Source of the DNA: Deinococcus aerophilus
GTDB taxonomy: Bacteria > Deinococcota > Deinococci > Deinococcales > Deinococcaceae
NCBI RefSeq assembly: GCF_014647075.1
Contig: NZ_BMOM01000004.1
Coordinates: 1 to 64,000 of the forward strand
DNA: 64,000 nt
Reading direction: 5' to 3'
Made by a program: the position numbers and the translations under genes. Below are positions 14,536-27,383 of the stretch, in pieces. The notes under the pieces are model-generated. The model made no database searches and was not told where the DNA came from. It worked only from the letters and a program-made list of their open reading frames with translations. The first letter of the stretch is position 1; each line of letters opens with the position of its first letter.

Positions 14536-17532
14536 TCAGCGCCCGTTCTCTGCCAGGGCCCGCGTCTCGGGCAGTGGACTCAATCCCAGGTCGGCCAGGT
14601 CGGCCTGAAGCCGGGTGTACACGCGGTGGGCCGCCGCGGCGTTGCCCCGCGCGTGCCACGCACGCATCAGCGCGTGGGCGGCGGGTTCGTGGGCCGGGTC
14701 AAGGTCCAGGGCACGCTCGGCGGCGCGCACTGCCCGCAGGGGCTGCCCGGCGAGCAGGGCGCAGTCGGCCTCGGCGACCAGGGCCTCGGGCAGGCGCGTG
14801 GCGTGGTGCCGGGCCTCGTGCTGCATGGCGTCCAGATCCGAGTCGGCCACCCGGCCGGGCAAGGCCAGCAGCGTCTCAAGACGCCCGGGATCCCCGGTGG
14901 GGGCGTCCAGCACGCGCCGGGCGGCATGCAGGTCCACGTGCAGGTCGGGGCCGCAGCGCAGGCGCAGCCACTCGCCGCGTTCCAGGAAGGTGCCGCTGGC
15001 CGCGCCCTCCTCCAGCACCTGCCCCAGTGCGTGCAGCGTGACGCGGAAGTTGCGCTCGCCCACGCCGGGTTCGGCCCCCGGAAACAGCGCTTCCTGGGCG
15101 ACCTCGCGGGCCACGCCTTCCGGATGGACGGCGAGCAGGGCAAGCAGGTCGCGCGCCCGGGCCCGGCCCCATTCCCGCGGGCGGTCCTCGTGGCTGCGCG
15201 TGACGGCCACGCGCCCCAGCACCGAGACCTGCACCCCGAAGCCGGGGGTCTCGTCGGGATGGGGCATGTCGGCGTAGCCCAGTTCCCGCGCGGCGGGAGC
15301 AAGGTCAGCACAGACATCCGGGTGAAGCTGCGCCAGACGTGCGAGCAGCCGCGCCCGGCCCGACGGATGGGGCAGCGGTGAGAACAGGCTGTGCCGGGCC
15401 AGCAGAAAGGGGTAGCGCACGGCGGCCTGGGCCGCGGCCTGGCTGTCGCTGCCATCTGCAGCGAAGCGGGCCAGCGCCACACAGGCCAGCCCGAAGGCGT
15501 CGCCGCAGGCGTGGAAGGCCTCAAAGGCGGCGCTCAGACCCGGGCCGTCAAGGTCGCCCGCCTCCTGCACTCCCAGCGCCGCCGCCAGATGCAGCAGGGC
15601 CGTCATGTAGCCGTCCCCGTTGACCTGGGCCAGCGCCTCGGCCTTCAGCGTTCGGGCGCGCGCCGGGTCGCCCGCGCGGCCGGCCAGCGCAGCCAGTCCC
15701 ATCAGCGGCTCGACGCGCAGGCGGCCCGCGACGTCCTGCGCCCGGGCCAGCGCGTCCTCATAGGCCGCCGCCGCGCCTTCCGTGTCGCCGGCGGTCAGTC
15801 GGGCGTGACCCAGGCGGGCCAGCGCCAGCCCGCACACGAAAGGACTTTCCAGCCGCTCGCCCTCGGCGAGCCCGGCGTGGGCGTACCCGGCGGCCGCCTG
15901 CGCCTCGCCCTGCAGGGCCGCCACAAACGAGGCGAGCAGCAGGCCCTCGCGGTGGTTCTGGGCCGCACGTGTGCCGCCGGCCTCACCCCGCGCCGCCGCG
16001 TCGGCCAGCGCTCTGGCCTGCTCCAGGGCCCCTGAGCGCAGGGCGAAGCGCGCTCCACGGGCCAGTTCCGGTTCCAGGGCCAGCGCCTCGGCCAGCCGCC
16101 CGGCATTCAGTAGGTTCTCGGCCCGCATGCGCTGCACGGGTGCGGGGTCGGGGGCCAGCGTTCCGGCCACTTCCAGCGCAGCCCAGGTCGCGTCGGGCTG
16201 AACGGTGTCCAGCGCCACCTGAATCTGCCCCAGCGCGCGCAGCAGCGGAGTGGCCCGCGCGTACTCGCCGAGCGCCTCGGCATACCGTGACGACAGCCGC
16301 AGGGCGTCTCCGGCCAGGGCGTGCAGTTCGGGCGTCCACGCGGCGCGCGGCAGGCGGCCCAGGCTGCGCTCGATCAGGCCGGTGCGCCCCTGCGCCAGCC
16401 AGCCGGTGCCGTGCCCGGAGAGCAGCGCCGCCGCGCGTCCCACGTTGCCCGAGAGCAGATGCGCCTCCAGGGCCCGGCGGGGCCGGCCCATGCGCTCAAA
16501 GTAAGCGGCTCCGCGGGCAGCGAGGCGCTGCACCTCGTCGCGGGGCAGCCCGGCGCGCAGGTGGGCGCGCAGCAGCGGATGGGCGCGGTAGACGGCCTCC
16601 CCGGCCCGCGTCAGGAAGGTGCCGCCCGAGAGCGCTTCGAGAAGCCGGTCTCCATCCGGCTCGCCAAGCACCTCACGTGCCAGCTCTGGCGTTAGTTCCT
16701 CGAACACGCTGCCGCGCGTGAGCAGCTCCCTGAGCGCGGGTTCCAGCGGCCCCAGCACCTCGCGCGCCAGATAGGTGAACAGGGTGCCCAGTTGCGCCTC
16801 ACCGCCGTCCAGATCGGCCATCTCGGCCAGCCGCACGCGCCCCTGGGCCACCGCCTGGCCCAGAAAGCGCACCGCGATGGGCCAGCCCTCGGTGACCACA
16901 TGCGCCAGCCGCAGCTCCGGCCCGCTGGGATTCAGGCCTGCGGCGCGCAGCAGTTCGCCGACCTCCTGTCGGGTAAAGGCCAGCTCTGCCGCGCCCAGCC
17001 GCACGACCTCGCCCGCGGCCTCCAGCCGGGCCAGCTCGGGCAGCGCCGGCGGCACGCGCGCCAGCAGCGCCAGCCGCCCGGCGTTCACGCCCGGTAGACC
17101 GCCGCCCAGCAGTTCGCGCAGCACGTCGCTGACCGGCGCGCCGCCCAGATGCTGCGCCTCGTCGAGCACGAGCAGTCCTCCGCAGGCGTCCAGCACGTCG
17201 GCGAGCCGCGCCGCCACCCGGCGGGGCGAGGCCCCGGCGTCCAGCAGTTCAGCCACCGCCGCGCCGCCGGGCAGGCCCTCGGCCGCCAGCGCCAGACCGG
17301 CGGCGAGCACCTGCGGATCGCCGTCATCGGCGTCCAGGGTCAGCCATGCGTGCGTGCTGCCCGCCATGCTTCCGGCCAGGGCGGTGGTCTTGCCGTAGCC
17401 CGCCGGGGCAACGAGCACCAGCACCCGCGCGGCGTCCAGCGCTGCTTGCAGGCGCGGCCGGGCCAGGACCCCACGCACCGCCGGCACGCGCGCCCGCCGC
17501 CGTGAGGTCAAATCCCGCCAGGACACGGTCAT
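14536..17532 (-). CDS. Large ATP-binding SARP/BTAD-type transcriptional regulator
   Basis: The 998-aa product resembles MalT/AfsR-like signal-transduction ATPases. Walker A is [12 protein letters not shown] (41-52), with a Walker B-like [10 protein letters not shown] near 120, then a long TPR-like region rich in Ala/Leu/Arg helices (about 340-750). Near the C-terminus [15 protein letters not shown] opens an OmpR-like winged-helix domain of the SARP type, and [20 protein letters not shown] leads into a bacterial activation (BTAD) domain with TPR repeats. Start ATG 17530-17532 has TAGCAT 7 nt upstream (17540-17545). The target genes are unknown; it lies just downstream of the liv transporter genes, with a terminator between. 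Confidence 0.82.
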   Translation of the reverse strand: MTVSWRDLTSRRRARVPAVRGVLARPRLQAALDAARVLVLVAPAGYGKTTALAGSMAGSTHAWLTLDADDGDPQVLAAGLALAAEGLPGGAAVAELLDAGASPRRVAARLADVLDACGGLLVLDEAQHLGGAPVSDVLRELLGGGLPGVNAGRLALLARVPPALPELARLEAAGEVVRLGAAELAFTRQEVGELLRAAGLNPSGPELRLAHVVTEGWPIAVRFLGQAVAQGRVRLAEMADLDGGEAQLGTLFTYLAREVLGPLEPALRELLTRGSVFEELTPELAREVLGEPDGDRLLEALSGGTFLTRAGEAVYRAHPLLRAHLRAGLPRDEVQRLAARGAAYFERMGRPRRALEAHLLSGNVGRAAALLSGHGTGWLAQGRTGLIERSLGRLPRAAWTPELHALAGDALRLSSRYAEALGEYARATPLLRALGQIQVALDTVQPDATWAALEVAGTLAPDPAPVQRMRAENLLNAGRLAEALALEPELARGARFALRSGALEQARALADAAARGEAGGTRAAQNHREGLLLASFVAALQGEAQAAAGYAHAGLAEGERLESPFVCGLALARLGHARLTAGDTEGAAAAYEDALARAQDVAGRLRVEPLMGLAALAGRAGDPARARTLKAEALAQVNGDGYMTALLHLAAALGVQEAGDLDGPGLSAAFEAFHACGDAFGLACVALARFAADGSDSQAAAQAAVRYPFLLARHSLFSPLPHPSGRARLLARLAQLHPDVCADLAPAARELGYADMPHPDETPGFGVQVSVLGRVAVTRSHEDRPREWGRARARDLLALLAVHPEGVAREVAQEALFPGAEPGVGERNFRVTLHALGQVLEEGAASGTFLERGEWLRLRCGPDLHVDLHAARRVLDAPTGDPGRLETLLALPGRVADSDLDAMQHEARHHATRLPEALVAEADCALLAGQPLRAVRAAERALDLDPAHEPAAHALMRAWHARGNAAAAHRVYTRLQADLADLGLSPLPETRALAENGR

Positions 17533-17657
17533 CCGCTCGATGCTAGCAGGGCCAGCACCGCGGGGGAACCGCCCCCAGGCGGGTTATCCCGGCCCCACCT
17601 TCGCCGGAGGCTGCGTCAGGCCGTGCGGGACGCAGCCCTGGAGCACGCGGGCAGCGC

Positions 17658-17694
17658 AAAAAAGCGGGAAAGGCGCGTGTCGGACGCCTCTCCC
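17658..17694 (-). terminator. Intrinsic terminator of the liv operon
   Basis: On the minus strand GGGAGAGGCG pairs with CGCCTTTCCC (one G-U) and is followed by GC and six T. It lies 60 nt past the livF stop. Confidence 0.85.
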
Positions 17695-17754
17695 TGCACT
17701 CTTCTGATGGGCGCGCCAGTTCCCTGCCCGCGTGCTCCGGCCCCTGCGCGCTGG

Positions 17755-18480
<726 letters not shown>

Positions 18481-18565
18481 GATCTCCCCCCGGCGGGCAG
18501 GCCGCCGGGCCGCCGCCGTTCCGGTGTGGTCCCATGGCCCCCGCTGCATTCTCCGGTTTCTGTCC

Positions 18566-19315
18566 TCACGCTCCCAACCCCTCTTCTGTGCCCAGGTATG
18601 CGGTGACCACCTGCGGGTGGGCCGTGACCTCGCGGTAACTGCCCGTGGCGATGACCTCGCCGCCGTCCATGACGACCACGCGGTCGGCAAGGTCGCGCAC
18701 CACCGGCATGATGTGCTCGATGAACAGCACGCTGATGCCGCCGTCGCGCACGCTGCGGACCAGCTCCACGGCCTCGGCGGCCTCGCCGGGACGCAGGCCC
18801 GCCATCACCTCGTCGAGCAGCAGCACGCGCGGGTGGGTCGCCAGGGCGCGGGCCACCTCCATGCGCTTGTCCTGCAACAGGGTCAGCTCGTGGGCGGCGC
18901 GGTCGGCCTGATCGGCTAGGCCGGTGCGCTCCAGCAGGTCATAGGCCCGCTCGCGCGCCTCGGGCAGCCGGGTGCCGGGCATGCCGAACAGCGCCCCCAC
19001 CGTCACGTTTTCCAGCACGGTCATCTCGGGAAAGGGACGCACCACCTGAAAAGCGCGGCCCAGTCCGGCGTGGCAGCGGCGTTCCATGGGCGCATGCGTG
19101 ATGTCCTGCCCCAGCAGTTCCAGGCGGCCCGAACTGGGGCGATACACCCCTGAGAGCAGGTTCAGCAGCGTGGTCTTGCCCGCGCCGTTTGGCCCGATGA
19201 CCGCCAGAATCTCGCCCGCATAGTGGGTGAAACTCACGTTCTGAACGGCCTTGAGGCCCCCGAAGCTCTTGCTCAGGCGCTCGGCACGCAGCACGACTTC
19301 CAGACCGGCGCTCAC
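18566..19315 (-). CDS. livG: Branched-chain amino-acid ABC transporter ATPase LivG
   Basis: The 249-aa product starts at GTG 19315, which overlaps the livM stop as GTGA and follows GGAGGGG. It shows SKSFGGLKAVQNVSF, Walker A GPNGAGKTTLLN, a RAFQVVRPFPEMTVLENV Q-loop region and Walker B LLLDEVMAGLRPGEA. The signature is ELTLLQDKRMEVARAL, with LTLLQ in place of the usual LSYGQ, as seen in a fair number of LivG proteins. It forms a heterodimer with LivF. Confidence 0.92.
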   Translation of the reverse strand: MSAGLEVVLRAERLSKSFGGLKAVQNVSFTHYAGEILAVIGPNGAGKTTLLNLLSGVYRPSSGRLELLGQDITHAPMERRCHAGLGRAFQVVRPFPEMTVLENVTVGALFGMPGTRLPEARERAYDLLERTGLADQADRAAHELTLLQDKRMEVARALATHPRVLLLDEVMAGLRPGEAAEAVELVRSVRDGGISVLFIEHIMPVVRDLADRVVVMDGGEVIATGSYREVTAHPQVVTAYLGTEEGLGA

Positions 19316-20300
19316 AGGTCCCCTCCGTGCCGGCCGCGCCGCCACAGACCCACCAGCCCGCGCGGCAACCACAGGATGCTCAGGATCAGCACCAGCCCGT
19401 AGACCACCAGATAGCCGTTCTTGACCACGTTGTGCAGCGCCTCCTCGGCCACGCGCAGCACCGTGGCTCCCAGAATGGGCCCCAGCGTGGTGTACAGCCC
19501 CCCGAAGATGCTCGTCGTGAGCGGCGCGATGGAATTGGCGAGGCTGAAGGTGTCCAGCGGATTGATAAAGAAGGTCTTGCCGGCGTACAGCACGCCCGCC
19601 ACCGCCGCGAGCATGCTGGAGATAAAGAAGGCGAACAGCTTGTAGCGCACCGTGGAGACGCCGAGGACCCGCGCGGTTTCCTCGCCCTGCCGGATGGCGG
19701 CGAAGGCGTGGTGCAGCCGGGTCAGGCGCACCGCCAGACTGACCAGCACCGTCAGCGCGAGCAGGGACAGGGCAAGCAGGTACTGTCCGCGCGAATTGCC
19801 GCCCAGCAGCGCCGGAACGAGCATGCCGTTCGCGCCGCCCGCCACCGCCTCGGGCAGGTTCTGGATCACGGTCCGCACCACCTCGGTAAAGGCCAGGGTG
19901 GCGATGGCAAAATACATTCCGCTCAGGCGCATGGTCACCATGCCCAGAATCAGGCTGACCAGCCCCGCGCCCAGCGCCGCGACCGGCAGCGCCAGCGGCC
20001 ACGCCAGACCGGTTTTCAGCAGCAGCGCGTAGCCGTAGGCCCCCAGCCCGTAAAACGCCGCGTGCGCGAGGCTGACCTGTCCGCTGCGCGCCAGGATGTC
20101 CCACGACAGCGCCATGATGCCGGCCACCAGCGTGAAAAAGCCGATCTGAAGCAGGAACTCACGCCGGTCGCCCAGCGGCAGGAAGGGAAAGGCAAGTGCA
20201 ATCACAAAGAAGATTGCCAGCGGAACCAGCGCCACGCCGGTAAAGTCCGGGCGGCGGGCAGCGTGGCGCTTGGAGGCGGTCGCACCCATGGAATCGGCCC

Positions 20301-20304
<4 letters not shown>
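19312..20304 (-). CDS. livM: Branched-chain amino-acid ABC transporter permease LivM
   Basis: The 330-aa membrane protein from ATG 20304 (overlapping the livH stop as ATGA) has about nine hydrophobic helices. The family motifs are GQVSLAHAAFYGLGAYGYALL, the GMYFAIATLAFTEVVRT stretch and the EAA-like loop HHAFAAIRQGEETARVLGV. The next gene, livG, overlaps its stop by 4 nt, so the operon is translationally coupled. Confidence 0.92.
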
Positions 20305-21161
<857 letters not shown>

Positions 21162-21289
21162 TCTTTCTCCGTCGTATTGCAGCGTCTTGGAACTCAGAAG
21201 ATGGTTGAGGCGGGGTGGGGCGGTGTTCCCGCCCGCTCCAGTCCCCGCCCCTGCGCCCTGCCCTCAGGCAGTTCCGATGTGTTCCTGAG

Positions 21290-22450
21290 TTACTTGGCCC
21301 ACACCAGCTGTTTCTGCGCGAACTTGATGGGATAGACCGGCACGCGGGTGTCGCCCAGGAACTGGAAGTGCAGCCAGTTGCCCGCCTTGAAGCCTTGGTA
21401 CTGGGTCTTGAGGCTCTTGCTGAAGGTCAGCGGGCCGAAGGGGGTGGGCATCGAGGTCTTGGCGAGTTCGGCGGCAACCTTGTCCTTGTCGGTGCTGCCG
21501 GCCTTGTTGATGGCGGCGGCCAGCGACTTGAGGTTCACGTACGCCAGCGGCGCAAAGTACTCCTCGGTGACCGTGCCGAACTTCTTCTTGTAGGCGGTCA
21601 CGAAAGTGCGGCTTTCCGGGTTGGGGCTGGTGGGCAGCCACAGGCTCAGGCCGGAGATGTTGTCGGCCAGAGGATTTTTCTCAAAGCCCACCGGCCAGCT
21701 GGGCGGCGTGCCGTAGATCAGGCCCAGCTTCAGGTTCTGCTGCTTGACCTCGGTGGCCAGCGGCAGGGCGTCGGTGTCATAGCCGACCCAGTACAGAATG
21801 TCGGGTTTGGCCGCCTTGGCCTTGGAGACCAGCGGGCCGAAGTTGCCGCTGCCGGTCTTGAACTTCTCGGTCATCACGACGTTGAACCCGGCCTTCTTGA
21901 AGGCGTCCACGGTGGCGTCGATGCCGGCGCTGCCGAAGGGGCCGTCCTCGTAGGCGATGGCGATGTTCTTGGCGCCCTGCTTGACCTTGAGGGTCTTGAA
22001 GAAGTTCAAGATGGCCTCGAAGTTGTAGTACGACCACGGGTGGTAATGAAAGAAGTACTTGTGGTCGGCGAAGGCATCCTCCACGGGCGTGGCGGCAGCC
22101 CCGATCCAGGCCATGAAGGTGTTGTACTGCTTGGCCGGTCCCGACAGCGCCACGCTGACTGCGCTGCTCACGCCGCCGGCCATGAAGTCCACCTTGTCCA
22201 CCGTGACCAGCTTGACGAACTCCGGCACGGCTTTGGCCGGCGCACTGGTGTCGTCGCCGTACACCACTTCCAGGGGCTTGCCCAGCACGCCCCCGGCCCT
22301 GTTGATCTCGTCAAGCGCGAGGTCGTAGCCGTTCTTGGCCGCCTGCCCCGAAACGCTGCCGGCCCCCGAAAGGGGAAGCAGCACGCCCACCTTCACCGCA
22401 CCCGCACCCGAAACCGCGAGCAGCACGCCCGTCAGAAGTAGAGTTTTCAT
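21290..22450 (-). CDS. livJ: Branched-chain amino-acid/amide ABC transporter substrate-binding protein
   Basis: The 386-aa product has a Sec signal peptide (MKTLLLTGVLLAVSGAGA) and a type I periplasmic binding fold: GVLLPLSGAGSVSGQAAKNG, INRAGGVLGKPLEVVYGDD, then DFMAGGVSSAVSVAL. It has no lipobox Cys. It is the first gene of the transporter operon. TAGACT at 22460-22465 lies 9 nt upstream of ATG. The ligand could be a branched-chain amino acid or another hydrophobic amide, because the ligand-contact residues cannot be judged from sequence alone. Confidence 0.9.
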   Translation of the reverse strand: MKTLLLTGVLLAVSGAGAVKVGVLLPLSGAGSVSGQAAKNGYDLALDEINRAGGVLGKPLEVVYGDDTSAPAKAVPEFVKLVTVDKVDFMAGGVSSAVSVALSGPAKQYNTFMAWIGAAATPVEDAFADHKYFFHYHPWSYYNFEAILNFFKTLKVKQGAKNIAIAYEDGPFGSAGIDATVDAFKKAGFNVVMTEKFKTGSGNFGPLVSKAKAAKPDILYWVGYDTDALPLATEVKQQNLKLGLIYGTPPSWPVGFEKNPLADNISGLSLWLPTSPNPESRTFVTAYKKKFGTVTEEYFAPLAYVNLKSLAAAINKAGSTDKDKVAAELAKTSMPTPFGPLTFSKSLKTQYQGFKAGNWLHFQFLGDTRVPVYPIKFAQKQLVWAK

Positions 22451-22615
22451 AACGGGGGCAGTCTAGAAGGTCGGCGTCACAGCGGCGTTACACGGCCCCA
22501 GGTTCGGGCGACCGGGCGGCGCGGGGAGAGGGCAAGGCAGAGCGCGGTGTCCGGCGGCGGCCGGTCATTCGAAAGGGGCATGCCTTCCTCACCCGCTTGC
22601 CGTTATGCTCGGCAC

Positions 22616-23749
<1,134 letters not shown>

Positions 23750-23770
23750 CCGCGCCTCAGAAGGCCCGCA

Positions 23771-24535
23771 TCACCCGGAGCGGTCCTGACTCAGCGCCCG
23801 CGCGATTTCCCGGAGTTCATCGGCGTGAAAGCGCTGACCGGTGGCATGAAGCAGTTGGCGCGCCGCGCGGTGGGTGCCCAGCGCGGACAGGTCGAGCAGG
23901 CTGGCCCCGCCGGGAGCGCTGGAGAGCTTGCCGGTCAGGTCGACCACGGTGTGGTACGGCTGGGCCAGCCCGGAAGGCAGGCCCCCGCCGGACAGCACAA
24001 GCAGATCGGCCCGCTCCGCAAGGCCGGTCAGGGCGCTGTCTCGTCGGCTCAGCGGATAGGCGCGCAGCCCGGCCGGCAGGTGACGGGTGGCCCGCTCGGC
24101 TTCCAGCGCAGTCTCGGCGGCGACCCCCACGTCCGTAAATCCCAGACGCATCAGGGGCAGCGCCAGCGCCAGGTCGTGGGCGCTGTGACCCAGCAGCAGG
24201 GCGCTGGCTCCGCGGGTGGCGTAGCCGCTGGCCTCCAGCGTGTCACTCAGGGCGTCGATCAGGGCGCAGGTGCCGTGGATGCCCGCCGCAAAGGCCACCG
24301 CGTCCACCCGGCCCACCTGCCGGGCCACGGCGTCGGGCTGGGCGACATCGGCCACGCGGAGTTCCTGGCTGGGGTGGACCAGCGCCCCGCTAAAATGCAG
24401 GGTCGCGCAGGCTTCCAGGGTGGCCCGCAGATCGTCGGTGGGCACGCTGAGCGCCACCACGCCCAGCTCCCGCAGGGCGCGTGCGGCGGCGGGGGAGTGG
24501 CCGATCAGGGCCAGGGGAGAGGGGTCCGCATGCAT
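23771..24535 (-). CDS. Shikimate dehydrogenase-like protein
   Basis: The 254-aa product begins MHADPSPLALIGHSPAAARAL; TAGACT lies at 24544-24549, 8 nt upstream of ATG. A degenerate AroE layout is visible: an N-terminal substrate-like domain with FSGALVHPSQE, then GASALLLGHSAHDLALALPL where AroE has its GAGGAARA nucleotide loop, and LVLSGGGLPSG later. The catalytic Lys/Asp pair of true AroE is not recognisable to me, so either it is a diverged family member or the catalytic function is lost. It converges on the LCP gene with 21 nt between. Confidence 0.6.
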   Translation of the reverse strand: MHADPSPLALIGHSPAAARALRELGVVALSVPTDDLRATLEACATLHFSGALVHPSQELRVADVAQPDAVARQVGRVDAVAFAAGIHGTCALIDALSDTLEASGYATRGASALLLGHSAHDLALALPLMRLGFTDVGVAAETALEAERATRHLPAGLRAYPLSRRDSALTGLAERADLLVLSGGGLPSGLAQPYHTVVDLTGKLSSAPGGASLLDLSALGTHRAARQLLHATGQRFHADELREIARALSQDRSG

Positions 24536-24597
24536 TGCGGCCCAGTCTAGCCCCGCGCGGCTAGGGTCACTCCGGGGTGCGCCTCCGGGCTGGGCGG

Positions 24598-25350
24598 TTA
24601 CAGCACCCGTCGCCGCTGCTGCAGCGCCCGCCACGCACCCAGCAGCACCACAACGGTGCCGGCCACCACGCCCAGAGCCACGGTCAGCGTGTCCGGGCGG
24701 GCCAGATACACCCCCAGAAAGGCCCACAGCAGCACGGCCCCAAAGGCGTAATCCCGGAAACGCACCAGAAAGAAGGCCCCGACCAGTCCGGCCACCACCA
24801 CGAGCAGCGCCGACCACGCCGGGGCGCTCAGTCCAAACACGCCAGCGGTGACGCCCCGGCTCACCAGAAAGGCCGTGATGTTCGCCATGGTCGCCACGCT
24901 GATCCATGCTAGGTACAGGCTGGCCGGCACCTGCAGCGCCCAGAACGCCCCGCCCAGCGGAGCCAGGCGGCGCACCGTCAGATACAGCCAGATCAGGCTG
25001 AGCAGCAGCGCCAGCATGATCACCACGCTGAGGCCGAGGTTGAGGCTCTGGAAGGCGAGCAGCCACGAGACGTTCAGCAGGTTGCCCAGCAGGAAGGGCC
25101 AGAACAGCGCGTCGTGGCGGGCTTCCCGCTGGGCCGGCAGGGCCTGATACACCGCGAAGACGGTCAGTCCCAGGAAGATCGGTCCCCACACCGCGAAGGT
25201 CAGGCCGGCGGGTGTAAAGGCGTTGGGCAGCGCGTCACTGACCTGCGCGTTGCTGTTGCCGAACAGCGGTAGGGCGTTGCTGAGATAGTTCATGACCAGC
25301 GTCAACAGGGTTGCCAGCACCAGCGTGATCTGCCTCGCGATTCCCGTCAT
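24598..25350 (-). CDS. TspO/MBR-related membrane protein
   Basis: A 250-residue protein with seven or eight hydrophobic segments. The block NAFTPAGLTFAVWGPIFLGL followed by NLLNVSWLLAFQSLNLGLS is the pattern of the longer TspO-like (tryptophan-rich sensory) family, which differs from the 160-residue TspO core by extra C-terminal helices. Ligand and role are unknown. TATGCT at 25357-25362 stands 6 nt before ATG on the minus strand (leaderless). Confidence 0.7.
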   Translation of the reverse strand: MTGIARQITLVLATLLTLVMNYLSNALPLFGNSNAQVSDALPNAFTPAGLTFAVWGPIFLGLTVFAVYQALPAQREARHDALFWPFLLGNLLNVSWLLAFQSLNLGLSVVIMLALLLSLIWLYLTVRRLAPLGGAFWALQVPASLYLAWISVATMANITAFLVSRGVTAGVFGLSAPAWSALLVVVAGLVGAFFLVRFRDYAFGAVLLWAFLGVYLARPDTLTVALGVVAGTVVVLLGAWRALQQRRRVL

Positions 25351-25519
25351 GGGTCCAGCATAAGCGCAGGAGCGGCGTTCGACCGTTCGTCTGCGTTCTG
25401 TTCGATATTTCTCCCTGGCGTGCCTTCTGCGGGAGCGCCAGAGATGGGCCGGGTCCTGTGCCCGGCGCCGGGCGCTGTGTGACCGCCGCGTAACGCCTCC
25501 GGCCTACCCTCGGTCCCAG

Positions 25520-26602
25520 ATGAACGACACAGGGGGGAGGCCGGGGCTGGAGCGGGCGGCGCTGACGGCAGGGGACAGACCGGGGGCGTGGCTGTTCTCG
25601 GCGCAGGCGACCTGGGCCGGGGTGCGCGTGCCGCTGCAACTCGGAGCACAGTCGTGGGGAACACTGAATCCGGCGCGGGACAACGCCGTGCTGGTCTGCC
25701 ACTACTACACCGGCACCATGCGTGCCTCGGGCTTCAATCCCGACGGCACGCCCGGATGGTGGGCCGGGCTGGTGGGGCCGGGACGTGCGCTGGACACCGA
25801 GCGTTACTTCGTGATCTGCTTGAACACCCCCTCCAACGTGCAGGCCCATGATCCGGAGGTCGTGACCACCGGAACCGATACCCCCCACCCGGACGGTGGC
25901 GTTTGGGGAGAGCGCTTTCCAGCGTGGACCTTTGCGGACCTGCACGCCGCGCAGCTGGCCCTGATGCGGGCGCTGGGCGTGACGCGCTGGCACGCGGTGG
26001 CCGGTCCCAGCCTGGGCGGACTGCAGGCCCTGCAGTGGGCCGCCCGCACCCCCGAACTCGCGCCCCGAGTGGCGGCGGTGGCGGCCAGCCCGGTGATCGG
26101 GCCGGCGCTGCGCGGGGCGTTCTCGCCGCTGCTGCGTCAGGTGGCCCCGACTGGGGGCCTGGACGCAGCGCTGCGGCTGATCTCGTTTTTTGGTCTGGGA
26201 GCCGACGGCCTGCACAAGCTCTTTGGGGAGGCGAGTTTCGACGCCTACCTGCGGGCCCGCTCGGGCACGGCCAGCCTGCCGCACATTCTGGACATCGCGC
26301 GGCTGGTGGAGACCCACGACCTCGCGGGGGTGGCTCCGCACGGCGAGCTGTTTGCCCGCTGGGTGGGGGCCGGACTGCGGCTGCTGACCGTCAACGTGGG
26401 CGTGGACCAGTTCTTTCCAGCCGCCGAGATGCGGGCTTTCGCGCACGCCTCGGCGGCGGCGGGGGTGAACCACACCCACCTGGAATTCGCCTCGGAGTGG
26501 GGGCACCTGGGTTGCGTGCTGGATACCGGGGCCTTCGCCGCGCCGTTGCGGGCGCTGCTGGAAGCCCCGGTGGCCGCTCCGCTGGAGGTGCCGCATGCCT
26601 GA
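25520..26602 (+). CDS. MetX-like alpha/beta-hydrolase acyltransferase
   Basis: The 360-aa product follows the homoserine O-acetyltransferase layout: WGTLNPARDNAVLVCHYYTGT, GWWAGLVGPGRALDTERYFVIC, nucleophile Ser in AGPSLGGLQALQWA, Asp in VNVGVDQFFPAAEM and His in SEWGHLGCVLD. The segment after FVIC, normally the conserved MetX loop with TGP-Sx-P, is replaced by NTPSNVQAHDPEVVTTGTDT, and the usual GGSMGG elbow is GPSLGG, so the acyl donor or substrate may differ. TACCCT at 25505-25510 lies 9 nt upstream. It overlaps the next gene by 8 nt. Confidence 0.7.
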   Translation: MNDTGGRPGLERAALTAGDRPGAWLFSAQATWAGVRVPLQLGAQSWGTLNPARDNAVLVCHYYTGTMRASGFNPDGTPGWWAGLVGPGRALDTERYFVICLNTPSNVQAHDPEVVTTGTDTPHPDGGVWGERFPAWTFADLHAAQLALMRALGVTRWHAVAGPSLGGLQALQWAARTPELAPRVAAVAASPVIGPALRGAFSPLLRQVAPTGGLDAALRLISFFGLGADGLHKLFGEASFDAYLRARSGTASLPHILDIARLVETHDLAGVAPHGELFARWVGAGLRLLTVNVGVDQFFPAAEMRAFAHASAAAGVNHTHLEFASEWGHLGCVLDTGAFAAPLRALLEAPVAAPLEVPHA

Positions 26603-27344
26603 GGCGTCTGGTTCCGGGGAGGCGTCTGCGGGCGTGCTCGTGGCCGTTCATGGCAATTTTGCCTCGGCCCGCTGGTGGGACGCGCTGGTCGCTGATCCGC
26701 CCGCCGGGTGGCGCGTGCTCGCTCCGGACCTGCCGGGGTTTGCGGGGACGCCGCACGCCGGAGAGGTCAGCATCAGCGGCTACGCCGACTGGCTGGGCCG
26801 CTGGCTCGACGAGCAGCAGATCACCCGCCCGGTGCTGCTGGGCCACTCGCTGGGCGGCGCGGTGGTGCTGGAACTGACGGCCCGGCAGCCGCAGGAGGTC
26901 GCCGGAGTGGTGCTGGCGGCGGCGGCGCCGCTGTCGGGGCTGGTCACGCCCGAGGAGAACTATCCGGTGCTGGAAATGATGCGCGGCGCGCCGGCCCTGC
27001 GCGAAGCCAGTCTGGGTGCGCTGTTTCCGTCCGGAAAACCGCAGAATTTTGCGGCTCTGGTGGAGGATGCCGGGCGCATGGCCCCCACGCACTACAGCGG
27101 CAACGCCCGCGCGCTGGCCGCGTGGGGCATGGACCCGCAGCGTCTGGGCGGCGTTCCGCTGCTGGTGCTGGGCGGCGAACTGGACGCCCTGGTCACCCCG
27201 GCGATGGTGCGTGCCCAGGCCGAGGCGCTGAACACCGGGGCGCACATCGTTCCTGGGCGCGGGCACGGCTTTCCACAGGAGGCCGCCGCAGAATTCCGGG
27301 CGCGGCTGGAACCGTTTCTGGCCGGGTTACCGGCCGCACATTAA
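26595..27344 (+). CDS. Alpha/beta-fold hydrolase
   Basis: A 249-aa single-domain hydrolase. The oxyanion strand is VAVHGNFASARWWD, the nucleophile elbow GHSLGGAVVLE, the acid GGELDALVTP and the His GRGHGFPQE, so the catalytic triad is complete. The start overlaps the MetX-like stop by 8 nt, so the two are translationally coupled and may act in one pathway. Substrate unknown; such proteins are often annotated as esterases or lactonases. Confidence 0.8.
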   Translation: MPEASGSGEASAGVLVAVHGNFASARWWDALVADPPAGWRVLAPDLPGFAGTPHAGEVSISGYADWLGRWLDEQQITRPVLLGHSLGGAVVLELTARQPQEVAGVVLAAAAPLSGLVTPEENYPVLEMMRGAPALREASLGALFPSGKPQNFAALVEDAGRMAPTHYSGNARALAAWGMDPQRLGGVPLLVLGGELDALVTPAMVRAQAEALNTGAHIVPGRGHGFPQEAAAEFRARLEPFLAGLPAAH

Positions 27345-27383
27345 GGCCTTCCCGTACACTGGGCGGCACACACAGGAGGGCAC

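Noticed and set aside
21162..21289. GC-rich hairpin between livJ and livH as terminator
   Set aside because: The pairing is irregular and no T tract follows, so I do not call it a terminator.
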